Source: Microvirga subterranea (GTDB lineage Bacteria > Pseudomonadota > Alphaproteobacteria > Rhizobiales > Beijerinckiaceae). Taken from it: 64,000 nucleotides of DNA. A program made the position numbers and the translations under genes. Shown in pieces: positions 8,694-17,703 of the stretch (positions are counted from its first letter, which is position 1; the number at the start of each line of letters is the position of its first letter). Below the pieces are notes generated by a model. That model ran no database searches. It was not told the origin of the DNA and saw nothing but the letters and a program-made list of their open reading frames with translations. The stretch spans positions 372,001-436,000 of the forward strand of contig NZ_QQBB01000005.1 in the NCBI RefSeq assembly GCF_003350535.1, given 5' to 3'.

Positions 8694-9599
8694 ATGACCG
8701 AGCGCACCATCAGTCCTTCCATGGATCTGCGCGATGTCGCTAACGCGCACCAGCCGATCGAGTGGGGCCGCTGGCTCCTCTGGGCCTTCGTGCTGGTCGT
8801 CGCGGCGAACTTCGCCTGGATCGTCGCCTGGAATCCGAATTTCGGCTGGCCCATCGTGGCCGAGTGGTTCACCGCCGAGTCGATCCTGAAGGGGCTGTCG
8901 GTGACGCTCGGTCTGACCGTCGTGGCGATGATCATCGGCACGGCGATCGGCCTCATGCTGGCCATCGCCCGCATGTCGAACGATACCTTGTTCAGCTCCC
9001 TGGCGGGGCTCTTCATCTGGTTCTTCCGCGGCACGCCGCTGCTGGTCCAGCTGATCTTCTGGTACAATCTGTCGACCCTGTTCCCGCAGATCTCGATCGC
9101 GGTTCCGTTCGGCCCGACGCTCGTCAGCTGGAATACGAACGATCTCATCACTCCGATGACGGCCGCGATCGCCGGACTGTCGCTCAACGAGGCGGCCTAT
9201 ATGGCGGAGATCATCCGCGGCGGCCTGCTGTCCGTCGACAAAGGGCAGGTCGAGGCCACCGATGCGTTCGGCATGACCCGTGGGCGGGCTCTCCGGCGCA
9301 TCATCATTCCGCAGGCGATGCGCTCGATCATTCCGCCGACCGGCAATCAGCTCATCAGCATGATCAAGGCGACGTCCCTCGTGAGCGTCATCGCCATGGC
9401 CGATCTGCTCTACTCCGTGCAGGCCGTCTACAACCGGACCTTCGAGGTCATCCCGATGCTGATGGTGGCCGTGATTTGGTACCTGGTCATCACCTCGATC
9501 CTGAACGTCGGACAGGGCTTCATCGAGCGCTATTATGCTCGCGGCGAGCGTGGCGCCACCGACGTCCGCGCCAATGTCCGCATGGAGGAGCCGGCATGA
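8694..9599 (+). CDS. Polar amino acid ABC transporter permease (HisM/GlnP type)
   Basis: A 301-residue inner-membrane protein. After an N-terminal cytoplasmic arm and a first membrane helix it has the HisM/GlnP core: FRGTPLLVQLIFWYN, then NEAAYMAEIIRGGLLSVDKG and the EAA-like GMTRGRALRRIIIPQAMR. It is longer than the usual 220-240 residues because of an extra N-terminal segment with one added hydrophobic helix (residues about 25-50). The stop overlaps the ATPase start (ATGA). Only one permease gene is present, so the transporter is probably built on a homodimer. Confidence 0.9.
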   Translation: MTERTISPSMDLRDVANAHQPIEWGRWLLWAFVLVVAANFAWIVAWNPNFGWPIVAEWFTAESILKGLSVTLGLTVVAMIIGTAIGLMLAIARMSNDTLFSSLAGLFIWFFRGTPLLVQLIFWYNLSTLFPQISIAVPFGPTLVSWNTNDLITPMTAAIAGLSLNEAAYMAEIIRGGLLSVDKGQVEATDAFGMTRGRALRRIIIPQAMRSIIPPTGNQLISMIKATSLVSVIAMADLLYSVQAVYNRTFEVIPMLMVAVIWYLVITSILNVGQGFIERYYARGERGATDVRANVRMEEPA

Positions 9600-10402
9600 C
9601 CATTGCGGCCGAAAAGATCTCGCCTGTTCCTGCCGAGCCCCTGGTTCGAGCACGCAACGTTCACAAGTCCTTCGGCAGCAACGAGGTGCTGAAAGGGATC
9701 GATCTCGACGTGATGCCCGGCGAGGTGGTCGTGATCCTCGGCCCATCGGGGTCGGGCAAGTCGACGTTCCTGCGCTGCATCAATCACCTCGAGGCGATCG
9801 ACCGCGGGTCGATCGTGGTCGCTGACGAGCAGATCGGGTACGAATTGCGGAACGGGCGCCTGCACAAGCTCTCCGACCGGGCCATCGCTGTCCAGCGCCG
9901 CAAGATCGGAATGGTGTTCCAGCAGTTCAATCTCTACCCGCACATGACGGCGCTGGAGAACATCATCGAGGCTCCGGTCGGCGTCCATAAGCAGAACCGC
10001 CGCGAGGCGCAGGCTTATGCGATGGAGCTGCTCTCCCGGATCGGCCTGACCGAGAAGGCTCATGCCTATCCCCGCCAACTCTCCGGAGGCCAGCAGCAGC
10101 GCGTCGCCATCGCTCGCGCCCTGGCGATCAAGCCGAAGCTCATGCTCTTCGACGAGCCGACCTCGGCGCTCGATCCGGAACTCGTCGGCGAGGTGCTGGC
10201 GACGATGAGGGACTTGGCCGACCAGGGGCTCACCATGATCGTCGTGACGCACGAGATCGGCTTCGCCCGCGAGGCTGCCGACCGGGTGGTGTTCATGGAT
10301 GGCGGCGTGGTCGTCGAGCAGGGTCGGCCGGAGGTCGTCCTGTCGAACCCGAGCCATCCGCGCACACGCCTCTTCCTCAGCCGCTTCATTCAGCGGGGTT
10401 GA
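9596..10402 (+). CDS. Polar amino acid ABC transporter ATPase (HisP/GlnQ type)
   Basis: A 268-residue ATPase. Walker A is [13 protein letters not shown], the Q-loop is [13 protein letters not shown], the signature is [15 protein letters not shown], and Walker B is [14 protein letters not shown]. These are the hallmarks of the GlnQ/HisP amino acid group. The start ATG at 9596 overlaps the permease stop. It is the last gene of the 5975-10402 unit and is closed by the hairpin at 10420-10441, so the unit of five genes (PBP2-fold protein, amidase, receptor, permease, ATPase) is probably one transcript. Confidence 0.9.
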   Translation: MTIAAEKISPVPAEPLVRARNVHKSFGSNEVLKGIDLDVMPGEVVVILGPSGSGKSTFLRCINHLEAIDRGSIVVADEQIGYELRNGRLHKLSDRAIAVQRRKIGMVFQQFNLYPHMTALENIIEAPVGVHKQNRREAQAYAMELLSRIGLTEKAHAYPRQLSGGQQQRVAIARALAIKPKLMLFDEPTSALDPELVGEVLATMRDLADQGLTMIVVTHEIGFAREAADRVVFMDGGVVVEQGRPEVVLSNPSHPRTRLFLSRFIQRG

Positions 10403-10419
10403 GGCTGATTCCCAAACGA

Positions 10420-10441
10420 GCGGGGCGAGACATCGCCCCGC
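10420..10441. terminator. Bidirectional terminator hairpin
   Basis: A perfect 9-bp stem GCGGGGCGA/TCGCCCCGC with a four-base loop (GACA), between the convergent ABC ATPase (stop at 10402) and M20 hydrolase (stop at 10445). It lacks a U-run but is very stable. Confidence 0.7.
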
Positions 10442-10444
10442 CGG

Positions 10445-11614
10445 CTAGACGGCGAGCTCCTGCTCGACGAGCGCGATCCAGAAGGCGACGCCGGTCGCGA
10501 TGGCTTCGTCGTTGAAGTCATACGCGGTGTTGTGGTGCAAAGCTCCGTCCACCGCAGGCCCGTTTCCGAGCCATACGTAGGCGCCGGGCGCCGCCTCACC
10601 AAAAAAGGCGAAGTCGTCGCCCGCGGTCGACGGCGGAAAATCCGTCACGACCCGCGATCCGCAGACCGCCCTCGCGGCAGCGAGGGCCCGCGCCGTCGCG
10701 TCGGAATCGTTGACCACCGGCGGAATGCGCCGAGTGAACGTGTATTCCACCTCGATGCCGAACATGGCGGCGACGCCATGGGCGAGCCTTCCGATCTCGG
10801 TTTCGAGCTGGTCGCGGACCTGCGCGGAATAAGCGCGTGCCGTCCCGCCGATCTCGACAATGTCCGGGATGACGTTGAGCGCCTTCGGGTCCCCTGCGCG
10901 AACGGAACAGGCGCTGACGACGGCGGGCTGCAAAGGATCAACGACCCGGCCCACGATCGTCTGCAGCGCAGTGAGAAAATGGCCGCTTGCTGTGATTGGA
11001 TCCTTTCCGAGGTGTGGCTTTGCGCCATGCGTGCCGACTCCCCTGAATATCACGATCCAGCTGTCGGAAGAGGCGAGCTGCGGCCCAGCCGTTACGGCCA
11101 TTTCATCGGGCGCGAGGCCCGGCATGTTATGCAGGCCGTAGACGGCGTCGCAGGGAAAGAGGCGGAAAAGCCCATCCTCGACCATCCGCTTCGCGCCGCC
11201 GCGGCCCTCTTCCGCCGGTTGAAAGATGAAGTGCACCGTGCCGGAGAAATTGCGGGTGCGGGCGAGAGTGCGCGCGGCGCCCAGTAGCAGGACCGTATGT
11301 CCATCATGACCGCAGGCATGCATCTTGCCGTCGAACTTCGACTTGTAGGGACGGTCCGCGATCTCCGGCATCGCCAGCGCATCCATGTCGGCGCGAAGCC
11401 CGATGGTGCGCGTCCCGTCTCCGACCTGAAGGGTGCCGACCACGCCGGTCTTGCCCAACCCGCGATGAACCCGAATGCCGGCCTCATCCAGGAGCGAGGC
11501 GACGATCCCGCTCGTGCGCTCCTCCTCGAACCCGAGCTCCGGGTGGGCGTGGAGGTCTTGGCGAAGGTTCCGCAGGAATGGTAGATCCGCCTTGATCGGG
11601 TCCTGAAGGGGCAT
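10445..11614 (-). CDS. M20-family amidohydrolase (hippurate/N-acyl amino acid hydrolase type)
   Basis: A 389-residue metallohydrolase of the M20D group that includes hippurate hydrolase and IAA-amino acid hydrolases. Visible features are HAHPELGFEE, the metal site GLRADMDALAM, MHACGHDGHTVLLLG, and the catalytic Glu pair in QPAEEGRGGAKRMVEDG. A late HHNTAYDFND segment supplies the last ligand His. No signal peptide is seen. I chose the ATG at 11614, because longer in-frame starts would run into the divergent phosphoribosyltransferase gene. It is convergent with the amino acid transporter unit and may release an amino acid from an N-acyl substrate imported by it. Confidence 0.85.
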   Translation of the reverse strand: MPLQDPIKADLPFLRNLRQDLHAHPELGFEEERTSGIVASLLDEAGIRVHRGLGKTGVVGTLQVGDGTRTIGLRADMDALAMPEIADRPYKSKFDGKMHACGHDGHTVLLLGAARTLARTRNFSGTVHFIFQPAEEGRGGAKRMVEDGLFRLFPCDAVYGLHNMPGLAPDEMAVTAGPQLASSDSWIVIFRGVGTHGAKPHLGKDPITASGHFLTALQTIVGRVVDPLQPAVVSACSVRAGDPKALNVIPDIVEIGGTARAYSAQVRDQLETEIGRLAHGVAAMFGIEVEYTFTRRIPPVVNDSDATARALAAARAVCGSRVVTDFPPSTAGDDFAFFGEAAPGAYVWLGNGPAVDGALHHNTAYDFNDEAIATGVAFWIALVEQELAV

Positions 11615-11710
11615 CGTGCTGTCGATCCTGTAGCTGTCGGCCTGGAGCAGCGTTCCCGTCGCACACCATGGGGGTCCTTCGATCCGGCTGAAGGATGAGA
11701 GAAACGAGCA

Positions 11711-12409
11711 ATGCAGCCGCATGACTTCTGGCAGGAGGTTCATCCTCCTTCGACGTTCGAGCGTCAACCCGGGGCGGGATACAAGGCCTACTTTCCCGCA
11801 GAGTTCGACGATGGCCGCCAGATCCGACTTCCCATCCGCGAACTGGCCGATGGAAAGCATGGGATCGCATCCCTGATCATCAATCAGGCGAGCTTCCCGG
11901 TCGAGGAGGCTCTGTGCGCGAGCCTGGCCCTGAAGGTCGCGCCGTTCCAGCCGGAGATCGTCGTCGGGTTGCCGACCCTCGGCCTCACCCTGGCACGAGG
12001 CGTCGCGAAGAGGCTGGGCCACAGCCGCTACGTTCCGCTCGGGACATCCCGGAAGTTTTGGTATCGGGAGGAACTGTCGGTGCCGATCGCGTCGATCACG
12101 AGCCCCGGGCACACCAAACGGCTCTACGTTGATCCGCGCATGTTGCCTTTGCTCGACAACAGGAAGGTCCTCCTCGTCGACGACGTGATCAGCAGTGGGC
12201 GCTCCATCAAGGCGGCGCTGGATCTGCTTTCCGCCTGCGGCGTGCGGCCCGTAGCCATCGGAGCGGCGATGCTCCAGACGGATGCCTGGAAGACCGAACT
12301 GGGAAGCGCCGATCCGACTTTGCCGGAGTGTGTGGTGGGTGTCCTGCGGACGCCCCGTCTCACCCGTCTGCCGGGCGGCGGATGGGCCCAAGAGCTGCCG
12401 ACGCGCTGA
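11711..12409 (+). CDS. Type I phosphoribosyltransferase family protein
   Basis: A 232-residue cytoplasmic protein with the PRPP-binding motif VLLVDDVISSGRS (residues 153-165), which is diagnostic for type I phosphoribosyltransferases. An upstream VVGLPTLGLTLARGVAKRLG helix and the flexible-loop region GTSRKFWYREELS are also typical of adenine/xanthine-type enzymes. The predicted reaction is attachment of a nucleobase to PRPP, giving a nucleotide. It lies just upstream of a transporter and deaminase set for purine-like compounds, which fits a salvage role. A hairpin with T-run follows its stop, so it is probably its own transcript. Confidence 0.75.
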   Translation: MQPHDFWQEVHPPSTFERQPGAGYKAYFPAEFDDGRQIRLPIRELADGKHGIASLIINQASFPVEEALCASLALKVAPFQPEIVVGLPTLGLTLARGVAKRLGHSRYVPLGTSRKFWYREELSVPIASITSPGHTKRLYVDPRMLPLLDNRKVLLVDDVISSGRSIKAALDLLSACGVRPVAIGAAMLQTDAWKTELGSADPTLPECVVGVLRTPRLTRLPGGGWAQELPTR

Positions 12410-12447
12410 TCTGCATCAATATTTAGCAGATTGACCGGAAGGAAAGC

Positions 12448-12475
12448 AGGGCGTTTCTCGAAACAGCCCTTTTAT
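12448..12475 (+). terminator. Rho-independent terminator after the phosphoribosyltransferase gene
   Basis: AGGGC (12448-12452) pairs with GCCCT (12466-12470), and inside it TTTC pairs with GAAA around small internal mismatches. The stem runs straight into TTTTAT. It lies 39 bases after the stop at 12409. Confidence 0.7.
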
Positions 12476-12564
12476 GCGGCTCTGGTTGTGCTAATGCGTG
12501 GCGTCCGCAGGGCATGGCTCTCGTCTGAGCAGCGCATGACGATCATCGCCCTGGTCTGCATATA

Positions 12565-12588
12565 CGCAATGGGATATCGTTTATTGCG
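12565..12588. promoter_or_regulatory. Small inverted repeat upstream of the PotD-type transporter operon
   Basis: CGCAAT (12565-12570) and ATTGCG (12583-12588) form an exact 6-bp inverted repeat with a 12-base AT-rich spacer, 26 bases before the ATG at 12615. It could be an operator or part of the promoter. Short repeats like this also occur by chance. Confidence 0.3.
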
Positions 12589-12614
12589 CCGCTGCAGCAG
12601 AGGAGATCCGCGAG

Positions 12615-13655
12615 ATGATTGGGCGTTGGAGCAAACCGTTCATAAGCATGGCCTTTGTCGTGGCGTCCCTGACGGCGGCCCCGGCCATGGCGCAGAACAA
12701 GACCCTCACGATCTCCTGGTGGGGCTTCAACGGTGACAAGCTTGAGGAAATCGTGCTCAAGCCGTTCCGCGCTCAATGCGGCTGCGAACTCGTCTTCGAG
12801 ACCGGCAACAACGCCGACCGCCTGAACAAGATCAAGATCCGCGGCGGTGGTGGCGTCGACGTCGTCTACCTGACCGACAGCTATTCTCAGATCGGCATCC
12901 AGGAGGGGCTCTTTCAGCAGGTCGACCGATCGAAGATCCCCAACATCAACGGCATCTACGAGGTCGCTCGTGAGCCGCAGGGCAAGTTCGGGCCGGCCTA
13001 CACGATCGGCCGCATCGGCATCATCTACGACAGCGCGAAGGTGAAGAACCCGATCACCTCCTGGAATGACCTCTGGCGCGAGGAGTTCAAGCGTCGCGTG
13101 TCGCTGCCCGGCATCACCACCACGGCCGGCCCCATGACGGTGCTGGTCGCGGCGAGCCACGCGGGCGTGGATCCCTACAAGGACCAGAAGGCCGCATTCG
13201 CCGCGCTCGAAAAGCTCAAGCCCAACGTGGTGAAGAACTACAACACCGGCTCCGAGCTCGTGAACCTCTTCTCGACGGGCGAGGTCTCGGTCGCCATCGC
13301 GCAGGACTTCACGCTCGCCCAGATCCAGGCCGCCGTGCCGACGGCCCGCTGGGCCGACCTGTCCGAGGGCGACTACGCGACCCTCAACACGATTAACATC
13401 GCAAAGGGTGCGGCCAACCCCGATCTCGCGCACCAGTTCATCAACTTCATCCTCGATCCGAAGATCCAGCAGACCCTGGCTCAACGGGGCGTCGATGCGC
13501 CCGTTGCGACGGCCGTTCAACTCACTCCCGAGGAGGCATCCCGCTGGACCTACGGCGAGAAGATGGTCTCTTCGCTCAAGCGCGTCGACTACGAGAAGCT
13601 GAACGCCGCGAAGACCGACTGGCTCGACGAGTGGAGTGAGGTCTTCGGACGGTAA
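12615..13655 (+). CDS. ABC transporter substrate-binding protein, spermidine/iron type (family 1)
   Basis: A 346-residue periplasmic receptor. It has a signal peptide ending APAMA before QNKTLTISWWGFNGD. The body is PotD/AfuA-like: LTISWWGFNGDKLEEIVLKP near the start, GGGGVDVVYLTDSYSQIG, and GRIGIIYDSAKVKNP in the hinge region. An AGAGGAG site precedes the ATG. It leads a four-gene importer (receptor, two permeases, ATPase) that runs directly into a deaminase-type amidohydrolase. Despite the PotD family, the neighbouring deaminases and nucleoside hydrolase suggest a purine-like or N-heterocyclic ligand. Confidence 0.85.
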   Translation: MIGRWSKPFISMAFVVASLTAAPAMAQNKTLTISWWGFNGDKLEEIVLKPFRAQCGCELVFETGNNADRLNKIKIRGGGGVDVVYLTDSYSQIGIQEGLFQQVDRSKIPNINGIYEVAREPQGKFGPAYTIGRIGIIYDSAKVKNPITSWNDLWREEFKRRVSLPGITTTAGPMTVLVAASHAGVDPYKDQKAAFAALEKLKPNVVKNYNTGSELVNLFSTGEVSVAIAQDFTLAQIQAAVPTARWADLSEGDYATLNTINIAKGAANPDLAHQFINFILDPKIQQTLAQRGVDAPVATAVQLTPEEASRWTYGEKMVSSLKRVDYEKLNAAKTDWLDEWSEVFGR

Positions 13656-13664
13656 GCATCGGAC

Positions 13665-14513
13665 ATGATCTCGAAACGGACAATGCCCCTGAAGGGGGCG
13701 GCAGGGTGGGCGCTCTCCGCGCCCGCCACTCTCGCCGTCATCGGCTTCCTGCTCGTGCCGATCGGAATCGTGATCGCCGGCACGTTCATGGATCCCCGCG
13801 GCATCTTTGCGCCCTACATCTCGTACTTCAACAGCGGGTTCCGCACGACGGTCCTGTTCCGGACCCTGCAGATCGCGGCGCTGACGACGATCATCTCCCT
13901 CGTATTCGGGTTCATGACGGCCTACGTGGTGTCCCGTGCGCCGGCGCGCCTGCGCAGTCTGCTGATCATCGCGGCCGTCTTCCCGCTGCTCACCGGCGTC
14001 GTCGTTCGCGCCTTCGCCTGGCTCATCATCCTCGGCCGCAACGGCATTCTCAACAACACGCTCATCGCACTCGGCCTGACGAACGAACCACTAGAGATGC
14101 TCTACACCCAGGGCGCGGTCATCGTCGGCATGGTCTATCTCTTCGTGCCCCTCATGGTGCTGTCGCTCGTCGGCGTGCTGGAGAACATCCCTCGCGACGT
14201 GCTCCAGGCCTCCTCATCCCTTGGGGCCTCTCCCGTTGCGACCTTCTGGCAGGTCCTCCTCCCGCTGGCCGTTCCCGGTCTGATCGTCGGCGCGGTGCTG
14301 GTCTTCACGGGGAGCTTCACGGCCTATGCGACCCCGCAGCTTCTGGGCGGCGAACGTCAGACGGTTCTCGCCACGCTGCTCCATCAACGTGCGATGGTCT
14401 CCTTCGACTGGGTCGGAGCCTCGACGATCGCGGCCATCATGACGGTGATCACCATCTCGGTCGTTCTCGTGATGACCAACCTGGCCCGCCGCATCAATCC
14501 CATGGCCACCTGA
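13665..14513 (+). CDS. ABC transporter permease, PotB type
   Basis: A 282-residue inner-membrane protein with six main hydrophobic segments. The permease EAA loop is seen as LQASSSLGASPVATFWQVLLP, where the G-x-x-P-x-x-x-F-x-x-V-x-L-P spacing is characteristic of the PotB/CysT class. It starts nine bases after the receptor gene and its stop (TGATG) overlaps the next permease start by one base, so the two permease subunits are translationally coupled. Confidence 0.9.
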   Translation: MISKRTMPLKGAAGWALSAPATLAVIGFLLVPIGIVIAGTFMDPRGIFAPYISYFNSGFRTTVLFRTLQIAALTTIISLVFGFMTAYVVSRAPARLRSLLIIAAVFPLLTGVVVRAFAWLIILGRNGILNNTLIALGLTNEPLEMLYTQGAVIVGMVYLFVPLMVLSLVGVLENIPRDVLQASSSLGASPVATFWQVLLPLAVPGLIVGAVLVFTGSFTAYATPQLLGGERQTVLATLLHQRAMVSFDWVGASTIAAIMTVITISVVLVMTNLARRINPMAT

Positions 14514-15301
14514 TGACCGACCGTCCTCATCCGATCCTCATCATCGTCGCCGCGTTGGTGTATGTCTTCCTGATGGTGCCACTCGTCATCGTGGTCGGCG
14601 CCGCTCTCAGCGACACGACCTATCTCACCTTTCCGCCGCAGGGGCTCTCCCTGCGCTGGTTCACCAACATCTTCGAGATCAGCGCCTTCCGGCGAACGAT
14701 CGTCACGAGCCTGCAGATCGCGTTTCTGGGAACCTTCCTTGCATTGGTGATTGGCATCCCGGCGGCTTATGCGCTCAACCGATACAGGGTGGAACTGCCG
14801 CGCTGGCTCGGAACGCTGTTCGTCCTGCCGATCCTGGTGCCGGAGATCGTCTTCGGCTTCGCGCTTCTCAAGTCCCTGACGGTCGGGGCTGGAGTCCCGA
14901 TTTTCGTGGCGCTTCTCATCGGCCACACGCTCCTGGTGCTGCCCTATGTGGTGCGGGTGATCAGCGCAAGCCTCGCCTCCTTCGACTTCTCGATCGAGGA
15001 GGCGGCGATCAGCTTGGGAAGCGCACCGTTGAAGACATTCTTCACGATTGTGCTGCCGAATGTCCGGGCCGGAATGATCGCGGCCTTCATCCTCGCCTTC
15101 ATCACCTCGCTCAACGACGTGTCCGTCTCCCTGTTCCTGACCGGACCCGGGATCAGCACCTTGCCGATCCAGATCCTGGCCCATGTGGAACAGTTCTTCG
15201 ATCCGACCGTCGCGTCCGTTTCCGTCCTCCTGATGTTCCTCACCGTGGCCGTCATGGCCGTGGTGGAGCGGACACTGGGGCTCACCTTTCTTGCGAAGTA
15301 G
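14513..15301 (+). CDS. ABC transporter permease, PotC type
   Basis: A 262-residue inner-membrane protein, the second permease subunit of the importer. Six hydrophobic segments are visible, and the EAA loop reads EEAAISLGSAPLKTFFTIVLP. The segment RWFTNIFEISAFRRTIVTSL is typical of PotC/YdcV-type partners. The start ATG at 14513 overlaps the PotB-type stop codon. The ATPase gene follows five bases after its stop. Confidence 0.9.
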   Translation: MTDRPHPILIIVAALVYVFLMVPLVIVVGAALSDTTYLTFPPQGLSLRWFTNIFEISAFRRTIVTSLQIAFLGTFLALVIGIPAAYALNRYRVELPRWLGTLFVLPILVPEIVFGFALLKSLTVGAGVPIFVALLIGHTLLVLPYVVRVISASLASFDFSIEEAAISLGSAPLKTFFTIVLPNVRAGMIAAFILAFITSLNDVSVSLFLTGPGISTLPIQILAHVEQFFDPTVASVSVLLMFLTVAVMAVVERTLGLTFLAK

Positions 15302-15306
15302 CTTCC

Positions 15307-16374
15307 GTGACCCAGCCTCTCGACATCAATGCGGTGTCGGCCCACTACGGGACGACCAAAGTTCTCGAAGACCTCTCGCTCTCGGTCCAGGCCGGCGAAC
15401 TCGTGTCGCTGCTGGGTGCCAGCGGCTGCGGCAAGACCACGACGCTCAGGCTGATCGCCGGGTTTCTCACGCCCTCCAGTGGCTCAATCCGCTTGGGCGG
15501 ACGCGACCTGACGCAGCTCCCACCTCACAGGCGCGACATCGGTCTCGTCTTCCAGAACTACGCGCTGTTCCCGCACTTGTCAGTTCTCGACAACGTCTCC
15601 TTCGGCCTCAAGCAGCGCGGCGTGCCGCCGGCCGAGCGCCGAAAGCGCGCCATGGGCATGCTGGAGCGGGTGGGGCTTGCGCCTCTCGCCGACCGGGCGC
15701 CTGGGGCGCTCTCCGGAGGGCAGAAGCAGCGCGTCGCTCTTGCCCGGGCTCTCGTCATCGAGCCTCCGCTCCTGATGTTCGACGAGCCGCTGTCGAATCT
15801 CGATGCGAAGCTACGTGTCGACATGCGCGTCGAGATCCGGGAGCTTCAGCGCGCCAACGGAACGACTTCCGTCTATGTCACCCATGACCAGGAGGAGGCG
15901 TTCTCCATTTCGGACCGGGTCGCGATCATGAATGCGGGCCGGCTCATGCAGTTCGACAGACCCGAAACTCTCTACCGCCAGCCCGCGAACACCTTCGTGG
16001 CGCGTTTCGTGGGCTTCGAGAACATTGTGCCGTTCAAGGTCGTGGCCCGCGACGCCGAGGTCGTGACCGCCGAGACGTCCGGCATGCGCATCCGCCTCTC
16101 GCAGACTGCGTACGGACCGATCCCGGACACGTTCCTCCTCGCCAGCAGACCGGACGGACTTCAGGTGACCACTGATCTGTCCGCAAAGGGACTCCCGGCA
16201 ACTCTGGGCCTGCGCACCTATCTCGGACGCGCGTACCAGTACCAATGCGAGACCGCCGCAGGCCACCTCGTGGCTAACGGCAGCCTGACGGCGCCGCTCG
16301 AATCCGGCACCCAGGTGCGGCTCGTGCCGGCCCCGGAACAGTCCTGCATCCTGGCTACCGAGGGGGGGCGGTGA
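15307..16374 (+). CDS. ABC transporter ATPase, PotA/FbpC type
   Basis: A 355-residue ATPase starting at GTG 15307. Walker A is GASGCGKTTTLR, the signature LSGGQKQRVALARAL, Walker B LLMFDEPLSNLDAKLR, and the switch VTHDQEEA. After residue 235 it carries a C-terminal TOBE-like domain, as PotA and FbpC do. It completes the PotD/B/C/A-like importer and overlaps or abuts the following deaminase gene (TGATG), so the enzyme is made from the same message as the transporter. Confidence 0.9.
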   Translation: MTQPLDINAVSAHYGTTKVLEDLSLSVQAGELVSLLGASGCGKTTTLRLIAGFLTPSSGSIRLGGRDLTQLPPHRRDIGLVFQNYALFPHLSVLDNVSFGLKQRGVPPAERRKRAMGMLERVGLAPLADRAPGALSGGQKQRVALARALVIEPPLLMFDEPLSNLDAKLRVDMRVEIRELQRANGTTSVYVTHDQEEAFSISDRVAIMNAGRLMQFDRPETLYRQPANTFVARFVGFENIVPFKVVARDAEVVTAETSGMRIRLSQTAYGPIPDTFLLASRPDGLQVTTDLSAKGLPATLGLRTYLGRAYQYQCETAAGHLVANGSLTAPLESGTQVRLVPAPEQSCILATEGGR

Positions 16375-17699
16375 TGACGTCGATCCTCATCAAGAACGCA
16401 TGCCTTCTGCCCATCGATGAGACGATGTCGGTCGTCGAGAACGGCTGGGTTCACGTCGAGGGTGACGCAATCACGGCCGTCGGGGCAGGGGAGCCGCCGG
16501 CGGTTGACGGCGCCGAGGTGATCGACGTCGGCGGCGACGTCGTCATGCCCGGCATGGTCAATCCGCATGCACACTTGGCGATGGCTCTCTTCCGAGGTCT
16601 GGGCGAGGATGTGGACGACCGGCTGTTCCGCTATGTGCTGCCGATGGAGCGCAAGTTCGTCACCCCGGACATGGTGCGGGTCGGCACGCTCCTCGGGGCC
16701 CTGGAATCCATCGAGGGCGGCGTCACCACCATCGCCGACATGTACTACTACGAGACCGAGGTCGGCCGTGCGCTCGCTCATTCGGGCCTGCGCGGAGTGG
16801 TCGGGCAGACGATTGCGACCTTCGATCCGCCCGATCACAAGACCATCGACCAGGGTTTCGCCCTAGTCGAGGAGCTGGTGGCGGAGTTTTTCGGCCACGA
16901 GAGAATCGTGCCGTCGATCGCGCCGCATGCACCGTATTCCACCGATGTCGAGGTGATGGCACGCGTGGTCGGCTGGGCGCACGATCACCCGCACGTGCCG
17001 GTGCAGCTCCATCTCGCGGAGATGGACAGCGAGATGGAGTGGTGCCGCAAGCACCACGGCCTGCGTCCTGTGGCGGTCGTCGAGAAGGCGGGGCTCCTGA
17101 TCCCCGGCCTGATCGCCGCGCATTGCCTCCATATTGACCCCTTCGAGATTGAGCGCATGGCTAGCGCAGGCGTGGGCGTCGCTCACAATGCCCGCTCGAA
17201 TGCGAAGGCAGGGCGCGGCATCGCTCCCGTCGAGGCCATGCGGGCGGCCGGCATCAAGGTGGGCATCGCAACCGACGGCCCGATGAGCGGCAACACCCTT
17301 GACCTCTTCGCCCAGTTCGGCCCCGTCTCGATGTTCCAGAAGATCCTCGGGCGCAGCCGCAAGCCGATGCCGGCGGCCCAGGTCATCCGGATGGCGACGC
17401 TGGAGGGCGCTCAGGTGCTCGGTCTCGGCGACCGTATCGGCTCACTCGAAGTCGGCAAGAAGGCCGACCTCGTCCGCATCGATCTGTCGGCGCCGCGGAT
17501 GCAGCCGATCTACGACGTCTACGCGACGCTGGTCTTCTCGGCGATGCCGGTCGACGTGCGGGACGTGATGGTCGGCGGGCGGTGGATCATGCGCGACAGA
17601 GACGTGAAGAGCCTGGAGCGCAGGAAGATCCTGCGCGACGCCGGGCAGATCGCGACCGCTTTCAAAGCCGAAATGGCCAGAATCGACGCAGCCCAGTGA
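16374..17699 (+). CDS. Amidohydrolase, MTA/SAH deaminase (TrzN/AtzA/SsnA) family
   Basis: A 441-residue metal-dependent hydrolase. It has the first metal site PHAHL (His65, His67), the second-shell APHAPYSTD, QLHLAEMDSEMEW, AHCLHID and the late metal Asp in IATDGPMSGN. These match the branch that deaminates or dechlorinates purine-, pterin- and triazine-like rings and includes S-adenosylhomocysteine/methylthioadenosine deaminase. The ATG at 16374 overlaps the ATPase stop by one base and is preceded by a run of G. A GTG at 16371 is an alternative. Coupling to a complete ABC importer suggests it acts on the imported compound. Confidence 0.85.
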   Translation: MTSILIKNACLLPIDETMSVVENGWVHVEGDAITAVGAGEPPAVDGAEVIDVGGDVVMPGMVNPHAHLAMALFRGLGEDVDDRLFRYVLPMERKFVTPDMVRVGTLLGALESIEGGVTTIADMYYYETEVGRALAHSGLRGVVGQTIATFDPPDHKTIDQGFALVEELVAEFFGHERIVPSIAPHAPYSTDVEVMARVVGWAHDHPHVPVQLHLAEMDSEMEWCRKHHGLRPVAVVEKAGLLIPGLIAAHCLHIDPFEIERMASAGVGVAHNARSNAKAGRGIAPVEAMRAAGIKVGIATDGPMSGNTLDLFAQFGPVSMFQKILGRSRKPMPAAQVIRMATLEGAQVLGLGDRIGSLEVGKKADLVRIDLSAPRMQPIYDVYATLVFSAMPVDVRDVMVGGRWIMRDRDVKSLERRKILRDAGQIATAFKAEMARIDAAQ

Positions 17700-17703
17700 G
17701 GGT

